NCBI GenBank assembly: GCA_023430725.1
Contig: JAEYZD010000126.1
Span: 1 to 13,038, forward strand
Length of the DNA: 13,038 nucleotides
DNA from: Bacteroidota bacterium
GTDB lineage: Bacteria; Bacteroidota; Bacteroidia; Bacteroidales; VadinHA17
Direction of reading: 5' to 3'
Shown here: in pieces, positions 1 through 7,796 of the stretch
Layout: the number at the start of each line of letters is the position of its first letter
Position numbering within the stretch: position 1 is the first letter of the stretch
The notes under the pieces: generated by a model
What the model saw: only the letters and a program-made list of their open reading frames with translations
Told to the model about the DNA's origin: nothing
The model's database searches: none
Program-made: the position numbers and the translations under genes

Positions 1-1107
1 TTCGTATCCATGATACCGGCATTCAATGTCGCCGTTGAGCAGCGTGAACTTGCGTGAAGGTTTCAGGGCAACCTGCTTCAGTGCCGCCAGGTCACCTGAA
101 AGAATCCACGCTTTGTACCCTTCATACCTGTGCTTGAGGGCAGTACCTATCTTACCGTAAAATTCAGCCATGTCAGGAGCTCCGAGACGATGGCCGTAAG
201 GAGGGTTGATTATCAGTGTCCCTCCTTCAGCAGGCGGGGGTGAGGCGAAGAAATCCCTCTCTTCAATCCCTGCCGAAGCTTCAAGCCCGGCACCTTTTAT
301 GTTACGCAGAGCGATGGCGCAGGCTTCCGGAGATATGTCACCTCCGTAAAGCTTTACAGGCGACTTTCTCTCTCTCTTTTCGGCATCGAACTTCACCGAC
401 CTGAAGAGGGCAGGATCATAATCCTTCCATTTCATGAATCCAAAACTCTTCCTGAACTTGCCCGGGGCAATGTTACATGCCATCAGCCCGGCTTCAGCGA
501 CGATTGTGCCGGATCCGCACATACCATCAACGAGGGGAGTATCAGCCTTCCATCCTGAAAGGGCAATCATCCCCGCGGCAAGCACCTCACTGAGCGGCGC
601 TTCTCCTCCACCCTCGCGGTACCCGCGCTTGTAGAGAGGCACCACAGTTGAATCAAGCGAAAGGGTAACCCTTTCGTTGCTTATATGCACGTTCACAAGC
701 AGGTCCGGCTCACGGACATCCACGGAGGGCCTCTCGAGGTTCAGCCTGCGGAAGAAGTCAGCAATCGCATCCTTTACAACAAGGCCTGCATAGCCACTGT
801 GAGTGAAATGCTTTGAATTGACGACGGCCGTCACGGCAAAGCTCATACTGGGATCAAGATAATGATCCCAGCCAACAGCCACGGCTCCGTTATAGAGATC
901 CTTCTGTCCGGCTACCCCGAAAGATGCCACCGGCATCAGCACCGAGAGGGCGAGACGGCTTCTGTAATTGACAGTGTAGAGCATCAGCTTCGAGCCTTCG
1001 AAAGCGACAGCCCTGTTCAGGGCAGTGACGCCGGTGGCGCCCAGTCCCCGGAGCTCCTCAGCCAGCACCTCCTCGAGGCCGTAATGTGTCTTTGCAAGCA
1101 GCTTCAT
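1..1107 (-). CDS. THUMP-domain SAM-dependent 23S rRNA methyltransferase (RlmL N-terminal-module type), 3' end cut by window edge
   Basis: Predicted RNA N2-guanine methyltransferase of the RlmL/YpsC family, which acts on rRNA in the cytoplasm. The 369 visible residues show a THUMP-type RNA-binding region at about 45-155, then the family stretch 'KRGYREGGGEAPLSEVLAAG' (160-179), the SAM-binding loop DGMCGSGT (194-201) and the catalytic motif NPPYG (301-305, bases 193-207). The start is ATG at 1105-1107. Its first bases overlap the TGA of the upstream protease (bases 1104-1107 read ATGA on the minus strand), which suggests translational coupling. The frame is still open at base 1. The last visible residues, around 'LLNGDIECRYHGYE', resemble the usual end of the family, so I infer that only about 10-20 residues are missing. 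The family call is firm. The exact target (for example G2445 of 23S rRNA, as for the equivalent E. coli module) is inferred from homology only. Confidence 0.9.
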   Translation of the reverse strand, partial: MKLLAKTHYGLEEVLAEELRGLGATGVTALNRAVAFEGSKLMLYTVNYRSRLALSVLMPVASFGVAGQKDLYNGAVAVGWDHYLDPSMSFAVTAVVNSKHFTHSGYAGLVVKDAIADFFRRLNLERPSVDVREPDLLVNVHISNERVTLSLDSTVVPLYKRGYREGGGEAPLSEVLAAGMIALSGWKADTPLVDGMCGSGTIVAEAGLMACNIAPGKFRKSFGFMKWKDYDPALFRSVKFDAEKRERKSPVKLYGGDISPEACAIALRNIKGAGLEASAGIEERDFFASPPPAEGGTLIINPPYGHRLGAPDMAEFYGKIGTALKHRYEGYKAWILSGDLAALKQVALKPSRKFTLLNGDIECRYHGYE

Positions 1108-2711
1108 CGTGTCTCCTTCCGGAATCCCAGGAGCTGATCATACATCCCAGGGGCATTCAGCACCTCAAGCGCCCGCAGAATTGCATAGTCATCCTCGTTG
1201 ATGACCATGAAATACTCGTTCATATCCCACAGGTCACGGGCAACGAGCGCCTTCATGATCCTCTTTATCTCAGGGGCTGAAACATCAAATTGCGCCTGGT
1301 CAAATTTAACGCCGTTCTTCTCCCCTGCTGCCTTCAGCTCATCAATGGCCGCAGCGTCAACCTCAAAGCCCCTGCTGAAGTCACCAAAACTTCTGTACCT
1401 GCGCGTCAGCTGCTTCCTGTTGAGATCAGTGTAGGAAAGCATGTAGTTTGTGAGAGTTGAACTCCTGATGAGGTCACGGTAATAATCAGAATAGTAGGCT
1501 GTGTCAATTGGGATGAAGATGTCAGGAGTGATTCCGCCGCCTCCGTATACAAGTCTTTTGTTTTTCACCGTGAAAGCCTTGAGCGAGTCAGGCAGGTTTA
1601 GACTGTCAGGGTGAATAAGCTCACCGTTGAAATACCGTTTGTAGTAGGTCTGGAAATACTTGTCAAACCCTTCGTTGTACGGCGTCTGAATGGACCGGCC
1701 GGAGGGTGTGTAGTAACGTGCTATCGTAAGTCTGATCTCCGAGCCGTCGGGAAGACCGAAACCGTTCTGCACCAACCCTTTGCCGAAACTCCTGCGGCCT
1801 ATTACAACTCCCCTGTCCCAATCCTGAACGGCACCTGCCAGGATCTCGCTGGCAGAGGCGGATCCTTCGTCTATCAGCACCGCCACCCTCGCACGGGTCA
1901 GTGCGCCTGAGGGAGCCGACTTATACTCCTGCCTGGAGGTATGCAGCCCCTCAAGGTAGACAATCAACTCATCACCGGAAAGAAGCTCATCAGCTATCTG
2001 GACAGCCGGAACCATGTATCCCCCGGCATTGCCGCGAAGGTCAATAACAAGATGCTCCAGACCGGTGGCGCGGAGTTTATCCACAGCCCCGGCAAACTCA
2101 AGGGCTGTCTGCTCCGAAAAACGGCTCAGTTTGATGTAGCCGACGTTGTCTGACACCATATAGGCCGCATCAAGACTGTTCACAGGGATCTTGTCACGGG
2201 TGATCGTGAAGTCAAGCAGCTCCTTCTGCCCCTTCCTGAAAATCACCACATCCACCTTCGTTCCCTTCGCACCCCTGAGCCGCTTCTGTACCCCGGTGGT
2301 CGAGATCCCGACGCCTGTTACCTTTTCTCCGGCTATAGAGATAATCCTGTCACCTGCCAGGATGCCCACCTTCTCCGACGGGCCCCCGGGTGTAGGTGAT
2401 ATGATCAGTATAGTGTCATTCAGAAGATTGAACTGAATGCCAATGCCCTCGAAAGCTCCCTGCAACGGCTCATTCTCCTCCTGCAAATCCTTTGCAGGTA
2501 TGTAAACCGAGTGCGGGTCAAGGTTCCGGAGCGTGCTTATGATCATCTGCTCTGTAAGTGCAGAAATATCCACGCTGTCTACATAGATGGCCTCAAGGAG
2601 GGCGAGCGTCTTACCTATCTTGAAAGTCTCCTGAGTAAGCCCCTGTGCCCTGAGTACCGCGCCGTGCATAAGCAGCAGCGCAACAGATATGATTGTGATT
2701 CTTTTTAGCAT
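1104..2711 (-). CDS. S41 family carboxy-terminal processing protease (Prc/CtpA-like)
   Basis: Secreted serine protease of the tail-specific/C-terminal processing family (MEROPS S41), 535 residues. An N-terminal signal peptide is visible (basic MLKR, then a hydrophobic stretch to about residue 20, ending near RAQG), so it should act in the periplasm. A PDZ domain follows at about 85-170 (GIGIQF, GDRIISIAG). The protease core has the catalytic Ser in GSASASE (S286), Asp297, and Lys in SFGKGLVQ (K311, with Q315). The 25-residue Ser-Lys spacing matches E. coli Prc. About 185 residues follow the core in an uncharacterised C-terminal extension. The gene starts 31 bp after guaA and overlaps the next gene by 4 bp. 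An AGGAG sits directly against the ATG (2712-2716), too close to be a normal Shine-Dalgarno site, but this start keeps the signal peptide intact. The physiological substrate is unknown. Confidence 0.93.
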   Translation of the reverse strand: MLKRITIISVALLLMHGAVLRAQGLTQETFKIGKTLALLEAIYVDSVDISALTEQMIISTLRNLDPHSVYIPAKDLQEENEPLQGAFEGIGIQFNLLNDTILIISPTPGGPSEKVGILAGDRIISIAGEKVTGVGISTTGVQKRLRGAKGTKVDVVIFRKGQKELLDFTITRDKIPVNSLDAAYMVSDNVGYIKLSRFSEQTALEFAGAVDKLRATGLEHLVIDLRGNAGGYMVPAVQIADELLSGDELIVYLEGLHTSRQEYKSAPSGALTRARVAVLIDEGSASASEILAGAVQDWDRGVVIGRRSFGKGLVQNGFGLPDGSEIRLTIARYYTPSGRSIQTPYNEGFDKYFQTYYKRYFNGELIHPDSLNLPDSLKAFTVKNKRLVYGGGGITPDIFIPIDTAYYSDYYRDLIRSSTLTNYMLSYTDLNRKQLTRRYRSFGDFSRGFEVDAAAIDELKAAGEKNGVKFDQAQFDVSAPEIKRIMKALVARDLWDMNEYFMVINEDDYAILRALEVLNAPGMYDQLLGFRKETR

Positions 2712-2742
2712 CTCCTGTGGTTTCTTCTTCTCACTGCAAATA

Positions 2743-4272
2743 TCATTCCCATTCTATTGTTGAAGGCGGTTTGGAACTAATGTCATAAACAACCCTGTTG
2801 ACACCCCGGACCCTGTTGATGATCTGATTTGAGATCTCCGCCAGGAATTCATGCGGCAGGTGACTCCAGTCGGCTGTCATTCCGTCGGTTGATGTAACGG
2901 CTCTCAGAACCACGGCATTCTCATAGGTACGCTCATCGCCCATGACACCAACCGACTGCACGGGAAGGAGTATCACTGCTGCCTGCCATACCTTATTATA
3001 ATAGCCGCTCTTCTTCAGCCCGGAGATGAAAATATCATCCGCATCACGAAGTATCTCAAGTTTGGCGGGAGTAACATCACCGATAATCCTGATAGCCAGT
3101 CCCGGCCCCGGGAAGGGATGCCTGTCAAGTATCTCGGCTGGCATATTCAACGCTCTCCCCACACGTCGCACCTCATCCTTGAAGAGCAGGCGAAGCGGTT
3201 CAACAACCTTCAGATGCATCTTCTCAGGCAGGCCGCCAACGTTATGATGCGACTTGATTGTTGCAGAGGGGCCGTTTACCGAAACTGATTCAATCACATC
3301 AGGATATATTGTACCCTGTGCCAGCCATATCACGTTCTGCACCTTATGTGCCTCACGGTCAAATACTTCAATGAATATCCTGCCTATTATCTTTCTTTTT
3401 GTCTCCGGATCGACAACCCCGCTGAGTCCCTCCACAAAATCCGAAGAGGCATCTACCCCAAGTACATTGAGGCCCATTCTCCGGTAAGCTTCGAGTACAG
3501 CCTCATATTCATTCCTGCGCAACAGCCCGTTATCAACAAAGATCGATGTCAGCCTGTCGCCAATTGCCCTGTCGAGCAGTATTGCCGCCACTGATGAATC
3601 AACCCCTCCTGAGAGACCGAGCACCACCCTGTCATCCCCGATCTGTTCCCTCAGTGACCGGACTGTCATTTCTACGAATGATTCAGGCGTCCAATCGCCG
3701 GTGCAACAGCAGATACCCCTGACGAAATTGCCAAGTATCCTGCTTCCCTCAATTGTATGATAAACCTCAGGATGGAACTGAATACCCCAGGTCTGCTCCC
3801 CTTCAATCCTGAATGCTGCCACCCTTACATCCTCCGTTGATCCGGTGATCATATAACGGTCCGGGGTTCTGACGATAGTGTCACCGTGCGACATCCACAC
3901 CTGGGAGCCGGGAGTGACACCTGTGAACAGCGGATCTGACGGGTCTGCCGAAATAAGCTTCGCCCTCCCGTATTCACGGGTGTTCGAGGGCATGACCTCT
4001 CCTCCGAAGGCATGGGTAAGATACTGGGCGCCGTAGCAGACGCCAAGCAGCGGTATACGGCCCTTAATTTCTTCAAGATCAGGGAAGGGGGCTTTCTCAT
4101 CGCGGACTGACCAGGGACTGCCTGAGAGGATGACCCCTCTTACGCTGGCATCAGGCCTCGGGAAATGGTTAAACGGGTGAATCTCGCAGTAAACATTCAG
4201 TTCCCTTACTCGCCTGGCAATCAGCTGTGTGTATTGGGATCCGAAATCGAGGATCAGTATCTTTTCCTGCAC
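2743..4272 (-). CDS. guaA: GMP synthase (glutamine-hydrolysing), GTG start
   Basis: Cytoplasmic enzyme converting XMP to GMP with glutamine and ATP, the last step of de novo guanine nucleotide synthesis. The protein has 509 residues, close to the usual family length. The class I glutamine amidotransferase domain (about 1-190) has the nucleophile in GVCYGAQ (C79) and the His/Glu pair in QFHPEV (H167, E169). The ATP-pyrophosphatase domain begins with GLSGGVDSS (219-227), and the dimerisation domain ends in the conserved KPPSTIEWE. The start codon is GTG at 4270-4272. It is forced, because an in-frame TAA lies 9 bp upstream (4282-4284) and the conserved N-terminus ([17 protein letters not shown]) follows directly. 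A TAnnTTTG promoter box lies 30 bp upstream. The protease and RNA methyltransferase genes follow closely and probably share its transcript. There is no sign of damage or transfer. Confidence 0.98.
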   Translation of the reverse strand: MQEKILILDFGSQYTQLIARRVRELNVYCEIHPFNHFPRPDASVRGVILSGSPWSVRDEKAPFPDLEEIKGRIPLLGVCYGAQYLTHAFGGEVMPSNTREYGRAKLISADPSDPLFTGVTPGSQVWMSHGDTIVRTPDRYMITGSTEDVRVAAFRIEGEQTWGIQFHPEVYHTIEGSRILGNFVRGICCCTGDWTPESFVEMTVRSLREQIGDDRVVLGLSGGVDSSVAAILLDRAIGDRLTSIFVDNGLLRRNEYEAVLEAYRRMGLNVLGVDASSDFVEGLSGVVDPETKRKIIGRIFIEVFDREAHKVQNVIWLAQGTIYPDVIESVSVNGPSATIKSHHNVGGLPEKMHLKVVEPLRLLFKDEVRRVGRALNMPAEILDRHPFPGPGLAIRIIGDVTPAKLEILRDADDIFISGLKKSGYYNKVWQAAVILLPVQSVGVMGDERTYENAVVLRAVTSTDGMTADWSHLPHEFLAEISNQIINRVRGVNRVVYDISSKPPSTIEWE

Positions 4273-4302
4273 GGTTTTGGATTAATTCTGTTATGTAGGT
4301 GG

Positions 4303-4310
4303 CAAAGATA
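4303..4310 (-). promoter_or_regulatory. Candidate Bacteroidota -7 promoter box for guaA
   Basis: The minus strand reads TATCTTTG, a perfect match to the Bacteroidota -7 consensus TAnnTTTG, in the 61-bp gap between rnz and guaA. It would place transcription start roughly 20-25 nt before the GTG. I could not see a clear TTG-type -33 box at the expected distance, so the call rests on the -7 box and its position. It would let guaA, the protease and the methyltransferase be expressed apart from rpsA-STAS-rnz. Confidence 0.6.
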
Positions 4311-4333
4311 ATCAATATGAGGATTTCCCGTCA

Positions 4334-5248
4334 TCAGCCTATCTCATAAGTGGCACCTTCGCGTGCCGCCTCGCTGTCAGGGAAGACCTGCCTGGCCTCC
4401 TCCTCGAGCGGGGCCGGCGAACGGTAGCGTGCTGAGAAATGGCCGAGCAGAAGTCGCTTTGCACCTGCTTCGAGCGCAACGGTTGCGGCCTGACGTGCGG
4501 TGGAATGACCTGTCTTCAGCGCCAGCGGATCATGTTCGTCGCCGAAGGTGGCTTCGTGATAAAGAAGATCAACATCCTTTACCCAGGTGGCAAGCTTTTT
4601 GAACCGGCCTGTGTCACTGCAGAAGGCATAGGTGGCTGGATGGCGGGGCTCAAGGGTGACCTCTGTGCACGGGATGACCTGCCCGTTGTCGCGGATTATG
4701 TCTCCTCCCCTCCTGGCTGTCGCTATCTCCTCAATGGAAAGACCGTACTCAGAGATCTTCTCCCTGATCATGTTCCGGTCCGGAACTCTCTCCCGAAAGA
4801 GATAACCGTATGTTGTGATGCGGTGTTTCAGCGGAAAGGAGAAGACCTCCACCCTCCTGTCAGTAAGTATGCTTTTCGGTGATCGGCCTGATACTGTATG
4901 AACTTTAAGCTCGTATCCGAGGTTGATGTCAAAATCGGCCAGATGCTGCATGACCATATCTTCCGCCGGGGCAGGTGCATACAGGTGGAGCGGGGTCTTC
5001 CTGCCCATCAGGTTGAACGTTGACAGAAGCGGATAAACCCCGAAAAAGTGATCACCGTGCAGATGACTGATAAATATGTGGTTAATCTTGCCGAACCTTA
5101 TCTTGTACCGGCGCATCTGCATCTGGGTTCCCTCTCCGCAGTCTATCAAAAACAACCGCTCATGCACGTTAAGTACATGAGCGGTGGGATATCGGTCTGA
5201 GGTGGGCAGAGCAGAGCTGGTGCCGAGTATGGTCAGCCTGAAAGCCAT
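4334..5248 (-). CDS. rnz: Ribonuclease Z (tRNA 3'-processing endonuclease)
   Basis: Metallo-beta-lactamase-fold endonuclease that removes the 3' trailer from tRNA precursors in the cytoplasm; 304 residues, the normal length for the short (RNase Z-S) form. Zinc ligands are visible in order: HLHGDH (H62, H64, D66, H67), H142 in PLKHR, D212 in CSDTGR, and H270 in GHFSARY. The HEAT segment (231) and H248 (GHST) also fit the family. The ATG at 5246-5248 begins MAFRLTILGTSSA, the conserved N-terminus. An AGGAAAGG stretch lies just upstream in the 11-bp gap from the STAS gene, so the two genes are almost certainly co-transcribed. Its position behind rpsA fits a role in the translation machinery. Confidence 0.97.
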   Translation of the reverse strand: MAFRLTILGTSSALPTSDRYPTAHVLNVHERLFLIDCGEGTQMQMRRYKIRFGKINHIFISHLHGDHFFGVYPLLSTFNLMGRKTPLHLYAPAPAEDMVMQHLADFDINLGYELKVHTVSGRSPKSILTDRRVEVFSFPLKHRITTYGYLFRERVPDRNMIREKISEYGLSIEEIATARRGGDIIRDNGQVIPCTEVTLEPRHPATYAFCSDTGRFKKLATWVKDVDLLYHEATFGDEHDPLALKTGHSTARQAATVALEAGAKRLLLGHFSARYRSPAPLEEEARQVFPDSEAAREGATYEIG

Positions 5249-5259
5249 GCCGCCTTTCC

Positions 5260-5598
5260 TCAGGCTATTATTTTCTCAGCTTCCTCAGTATCAGCAGTAA
5301 TGGACAGAACAGTATCAAGCTGCGAGATTGTGATAAGTCTCTCGACAGCCTCATTAAGTCCGCAAAGGACAAAAGTTCCTCCTGCGTTCTTGCAGAGCCT
5401 GTTTGCAACAAGAATTGCGCTGAGACCTGATGAATCACAATACTGGCACTTCTTCAGATCCAGTATGATATTCCTTTCTCCCTTGCCGGATATGAGTACC
5501 AGTTCCGACTTGAGTGAAGGAGCAATATGTGTGTCAAGCTTCTCAGTCTCAATGCTGATCACAGTGCACTTGTTCTTGTTTTGAATGTTGAAGTCCAT
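5260..5598 (-). CDS. STAS-domain protein, anti-sigma factor antagonist type
   Basis: Small single-domain STAS protein of 112 residues, similar to SpoIIAA/RsbV anti-anti-sigma factors. These bind and release partner-switching kinases when the conserved serine is unphosphorylated. The domain core is visible: ISIETEKLDTHIAP, NIILDLKKCQYCDSSGLSAIL and an LCGLNEAVERLITIS helix region near the end. The phosphorylatable serine would be one of the two in DSSG (residues 55-58). I start it at the ATG at 5596-5598. The frame can be extended by six residues to a TTG (5616), but MDFNIQNKN gives a normal STAS beginning. It lies 30 bp after rpsA and 11 bp before rnz. No kinase (RsbW type), PP2C phosphatase or sigma factor is nearby, so the partners must be encoded elsewhere. 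The fold is clear; the regulatory role is inferred from the family. Confidence 0.88.
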   Translation of the reverse strand: MDFNIQNKNKCTVISIETEKLDTHIAPSLKSELVLISGKGERNIILDLKKCQYCDSSGLSAILVANRLCKNAGGTFVLCGLNEAVERLITISQLDTVLSITADTEEAEKIIA

Positions 5599-5618
5599 AG
5601 CTGATAATTTTGGCAACT

Positions 5619-5636
5619 AAAAATAAGGTTATTTTT
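5619..5636. repeat. AT-rich inverted repeat between rpsA and STAS gene
   Basis: Eight-base arms AAAAATAA and TTATTTTT are separated by only GG, so bases 5619-5636 form a perfect palindrome overlapping the rpsA stop codon (5629-5631). The two-base loop and absence of G-C pairs in the arms make it a poor terminator hairpin. It may only reflect AT-rich spacer composition, or weak attenuation between the genes. Confidence 0.3.
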
Positions 5637-7617
5637 TCTTTTTACCTAGACTTTTAGCCTCTTTTTCTTCCATCTCATCCTTGAGAGCCTGAAGCCCGGT
5701 GATGTCACCAAGGGTTGTTTTCTCAAGGCTGGCCTTTAGCTTGCGGGCTGCCTTCTTGGTATTGTCAGCCTCATTGCGCCTTGCCGATGTGTCTGATCCT
5801 TTTCTCTCATCCTCGAAAACGCGGCTGTGCGAGACGATGATCTTCTTGGCACCCTTGTTGAACTCAATAACCTTGAAGTTGAGCTTGTCCTCAACAACTG
5901 CCTGGCTGCCGTCTTCCTTCACAAGATGCTTCGGAGTGGCAAAGCCTTCAACACCGTATGGCAGTGCTATGATGGCTCCCTTGTCAAAGACCTCGATGAC
6001 AGTACCCTCATGGATTGAGTCAACCGTGAACAGATCTTCAAACACATCCCACGGGTTCTCTTCGAGCTGCTTGTGACCAAGGCTCAGTCTCCTGTTCTCC
6101 TTGTCTATCTCCAGAACAACCACGTCTATCTCGGCGTCAATCGATGTGAACTCAGCCGGATGCTTGATCTTCTTCGTCCATGACAGGTCGGAAATGTGAA
6201 TCAGGCCGTCAACGCCCTCTTCGATCTCAACGAAGACACCGAAGTTGGTGAAGTTGCGAACACGCGCCTTGTGTCGTGAATTGATGCTGTATTTCTTGTC
6301 AATGTTCTCCCATGGATCCGGCTTGAGCTGCTTGATGCCAAGTGACATCTTGCGCTCCTCGCGGTCAAGTGTCAGGATGACTGCGTCAACCTCGTCACCC
6401 ACCTTCATGAACTCCTGGGCACTGCGAAGATGCTGTGACCATGACATCTCTGAAACATGGATGAGACCCTCGACACCCTGTGCAATCTCAACGAATGCAC
6501 CGTAGTCAGCCATTACAACAACCTTGCCCTTGACCTGGTCACCCACTTTCAGACCCTCGCTGAGCGAATCCCACGGATGCGGGGTAAGCTGCTTGAGACC
6601 GAGAGCAATCCTCTTCTTGTCATCATCAAAGTCGAGGATGACAACATTGAGTTTCTGGTCGAGCTGTACGATCTCCTCGGGATGGTTGACCCTGCCCCAT
6701 GAGAGATCGGTGATGTGAATAAGTCCGTCAACACCGCCGAGGTCAATGAATACACCGTATGAGGTGATGTTCTTGACTGTACCTTCGAGTACCTGGCCTT
6801 TCTCGAGCTTCGAGATGATCTCCTTCTTCTGCTGCTCAAGCTCGGCTTCGATGAGAGCCTTGTGCGACACAACCACGTTCTTGAACTCCTGGTTGATCTT
6901 CACAACGCGGAACTCCATGGTCTTGCCAACGTATACGTCATAGTCACGTATCGGCTTGACATCAATCTGCGATCCGGGAAGGAACGACTCGATGCCGAAG
7001 ACGTCAACGATCATACCACCCTTCGTGCGGCACTTGATGTAACCGGTGATGATCTCATTGTTTTCAAGAGCCGAATTGACGCGGTCCCATGAATTGTAAG
7101 CCCTTGCCTTCTTGTGCGAAAGCACCAGCTGGCCCTTCTTGTCCTCCTGGCTCTCAACATAGACTTCAACAGTGTCACCTATCTTGAGATCGGGATTGTA
7201 GCGGAATTCGTTAAGGCTCACCACTCCCTCGGACTTCTGCCCGATGTTTATGACTACCTCACGGGTATTCATTGAGATGACCTTGCCCTCAACAACCTCG
7301 TCAACTGCGACGGTTGAAAGGGTCTCTTCATACTGTTTCTCCTGGTCAGCACGGCTTCTCTTTGAAAGAAATCCGTCCGTCTCATATGAGTCCCAGTCAA
7401 ACTCTTCAGGTGTGGCTGCTGCCATCGCTGCTGCAGTTGCTTCTGCCTTCACCTTTTTTTCTTTCTTTTCCTTAAGAATAGGCTGTTCCTCAGCAACCAT
7501 CTCACCTGCTGATTCAACAACCACCTCTTTTGCTTCTGATTTTACTTCCGCTCCGCTCTCTTGTGGATTTACATCCTCGTTCGCAACGTTGCCGGTCTCT
7601 TCGTTAATTTCACTCAT
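5629..7617 (-). CDS. rpsA: 30S ribosomal protein S1
   Basis: Ribosomal protein S1, an mRNA-binding protein of the small subunit needed for translation initiation; 662 residues against 557 in E. coli. Six S1 (OB-fold) repeats are visible at about 105-170, 188-253, 274-343, 359-430, 445-516 and 532-598. Repeats 3-5 carry the most canonical form, for example YGVFIDLGGVDGLIHITDLSW. The first 100 residues are an extra acidic and lysine-rich segment with an Ala-rich patch (60-69), followed by EEFDWDSYETDGF, which I believe is typical of Bacteroidota S1. The C-terminus ends in a lysine-rich tail (GKKKK). The ATG at 7615-7617 has no Shine-Dalgarno sequence but an AT-rich leader behind a TATCTTTG box. 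It is the first gene of the minus-strand cluster, followed by STAS and rnz. In many bacteria S1 represses its own mRNA, and that is plausible here. Confidence 0.97.
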   Translation of the reverse strand: MSEINEETGNVANEDVNPQESGAEVKSEAKEVVVESAGEMVAEEQPILKEKKEKKVKAEATAAAMAAATPEEFDWDSYETDGFLSKRSRADQEKQYEETLSTVAVDEVVEGKVISMNTREVVINIGQKSEGVVSLNEFRYNPDLKIGDTVEVYVESQEDKKGQLVLSHKKARAYNSWDRVNSALENNEIITGYIKCRTKGGMIVDVFGIESFLPGSQIDVKPIRDYDVYVGKTMEFRVVKINQEFKNVVVSHKALIEAELEQQKKEIISKLEKGQVLEGTVKNITSYGVFIDLGGVDGLIHITDLSWGRVNHPEEIVQLDQKLNVVILDFDDDKKRIALGLKQLTPHPWDSLSEGLKVGDQVKGKVVVMADYGAFVEIAQGVEGLIHVSEMSWSQHLRSAQEFMKVGDEVDAVILTLDREERKMSLGIKQLKPDPWENIDKKYSINSRHKARVRNFTNFGVFVEIEEGVDGLIHISDLSWTKKIKHPAEFTSIDAEIDVVVLEIDKENRRLSLGHKQLEENPWDVFEDLFTVDSIHEGTVIEVFDKGAIIALPYGVEGFATPKHLVKEDGSQAVVEDKLNFKVIEFNKGAKKIIVSHSRVFEDERKGSDTSARRNEADNTKKAARKLKASLEKTTLGDITGLQALKDEMEEKEAKSLGKKKK

Positions 7618-7631
7618 TTTGAATAATTTAC

Positions 7632-7671
7632 TTGAAAATTAATAAGTTAGACATTATGTTGTTTGAAAATT
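7632..7671 (-). repeat. Direct repeat of AATTTTCAA in the rpsA leader
   Basis: The minus strand carries AATTTTCAA twice, at 7663-7671 and 7632-7640, 31 bp apart. A third imperfect copy (AATTATTCAAA) abuts the rpsA start codon. All lie between the presumed promoter box and the ATG, so they would be in the mRNA leader. An AU-rich leader suits S1 binding, but a functional role is only inferred. Confidence 0.35.
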
Positions 7672-7676
7672 GCTGG

Positions 7677-7684
7677 CAAAGATA
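7677..7684 (-). promoter_or_regulatory. Candidate Bacteroidota -7 promoter box for rpsA
   Basis: The minus strand reads TATCTTTG, a perfect TAnnTTTG match, followed by GCC exactly as in the guaA box (TATCTTTGCC). It lies 59 bp before the rpsA ATG, giving an AT-rich leader of about 50 nt. A TTTG lies 25 nt further upstream (7710-7713), which is somewhat too far for the usual -33 element, so the upstream half of the promoter is uncertain. Confidence 0.6.
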
Positions 7685-7742
7685 ATTATTTTTTCTTTCG
7701 GAAAACGAACAAAGGACAGATTTTCAGGGTATAAGAATTTAA

Positions 7743-7771
7743 AAACAGTGCACAGAGCAAGGTCACTGTTT
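7743..7771. promoter_or_regulatory. Operator-like dyad upstream of rfbA
   Basis: A perfect 8-bp inverted repeat, AAACAGTG (7743-7750) and CACTGTTT (7764-7771), is separated by 13 bp. Half-site centres are 21 bp apart, two helical turns. It ends 17 bp before the rfbA TAnnTTTG box, so it covers the expected -33 region and lies upstream of the probable transcription start. That favours a DNA-binding site over an RNA hairpin. No regulator is encoded nearby, so its function is inferred. Confidence 0.4.
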
Positions 7772-7788
7772 AGATTGTTCCTTTTTTC

Positions 7789-7796
7789 TATTTTTG
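7789..7796 (+). promoter_or_regulatory. Candidate Bacteroidota -7 promoter box for the rfb operon
   Basis: The plus strand reads TATTTTTG, matching TAnnTTTG, 26 bp before the rfbA ATG at 7823. Transcription would start around 7802-7804, leaving a leader of about 20 nt without a Shine-Dalgarno sequence. No clear TTG -33 box is seen; that region is occupied by the right half of the dyad at 7764-7771. Confidence 0.55.

Noticed and set aside
365..380. CT-rich simple repeat (ctctctctct-like)
   Set aside because: It is inside the methyltransferase coding frame and encodes a charged stretch (EKRERK); not a separate element.
2737..2744. GATATTTG on the minus strand before the protease gene as a promoter
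   Set aside because: One mismatch to TAnnTTTG and overlapping the guaA stop; too weak to call when the gene is 31 bp behind guaA.
4439..4882. 147-codon plus-strand frame opposite rnz
   Set aside because: It lies wholly inside rnz on the other strand. RNase Z has all its metal ligands intact, so this frame is a shadow.
5617..5624. TATTTTTA on the minus strand before the STAS gene as a promoter
   Set aside because: Lacks the final G of TAnnTTTG and lies in an AT-rich spacer within a likely operon.
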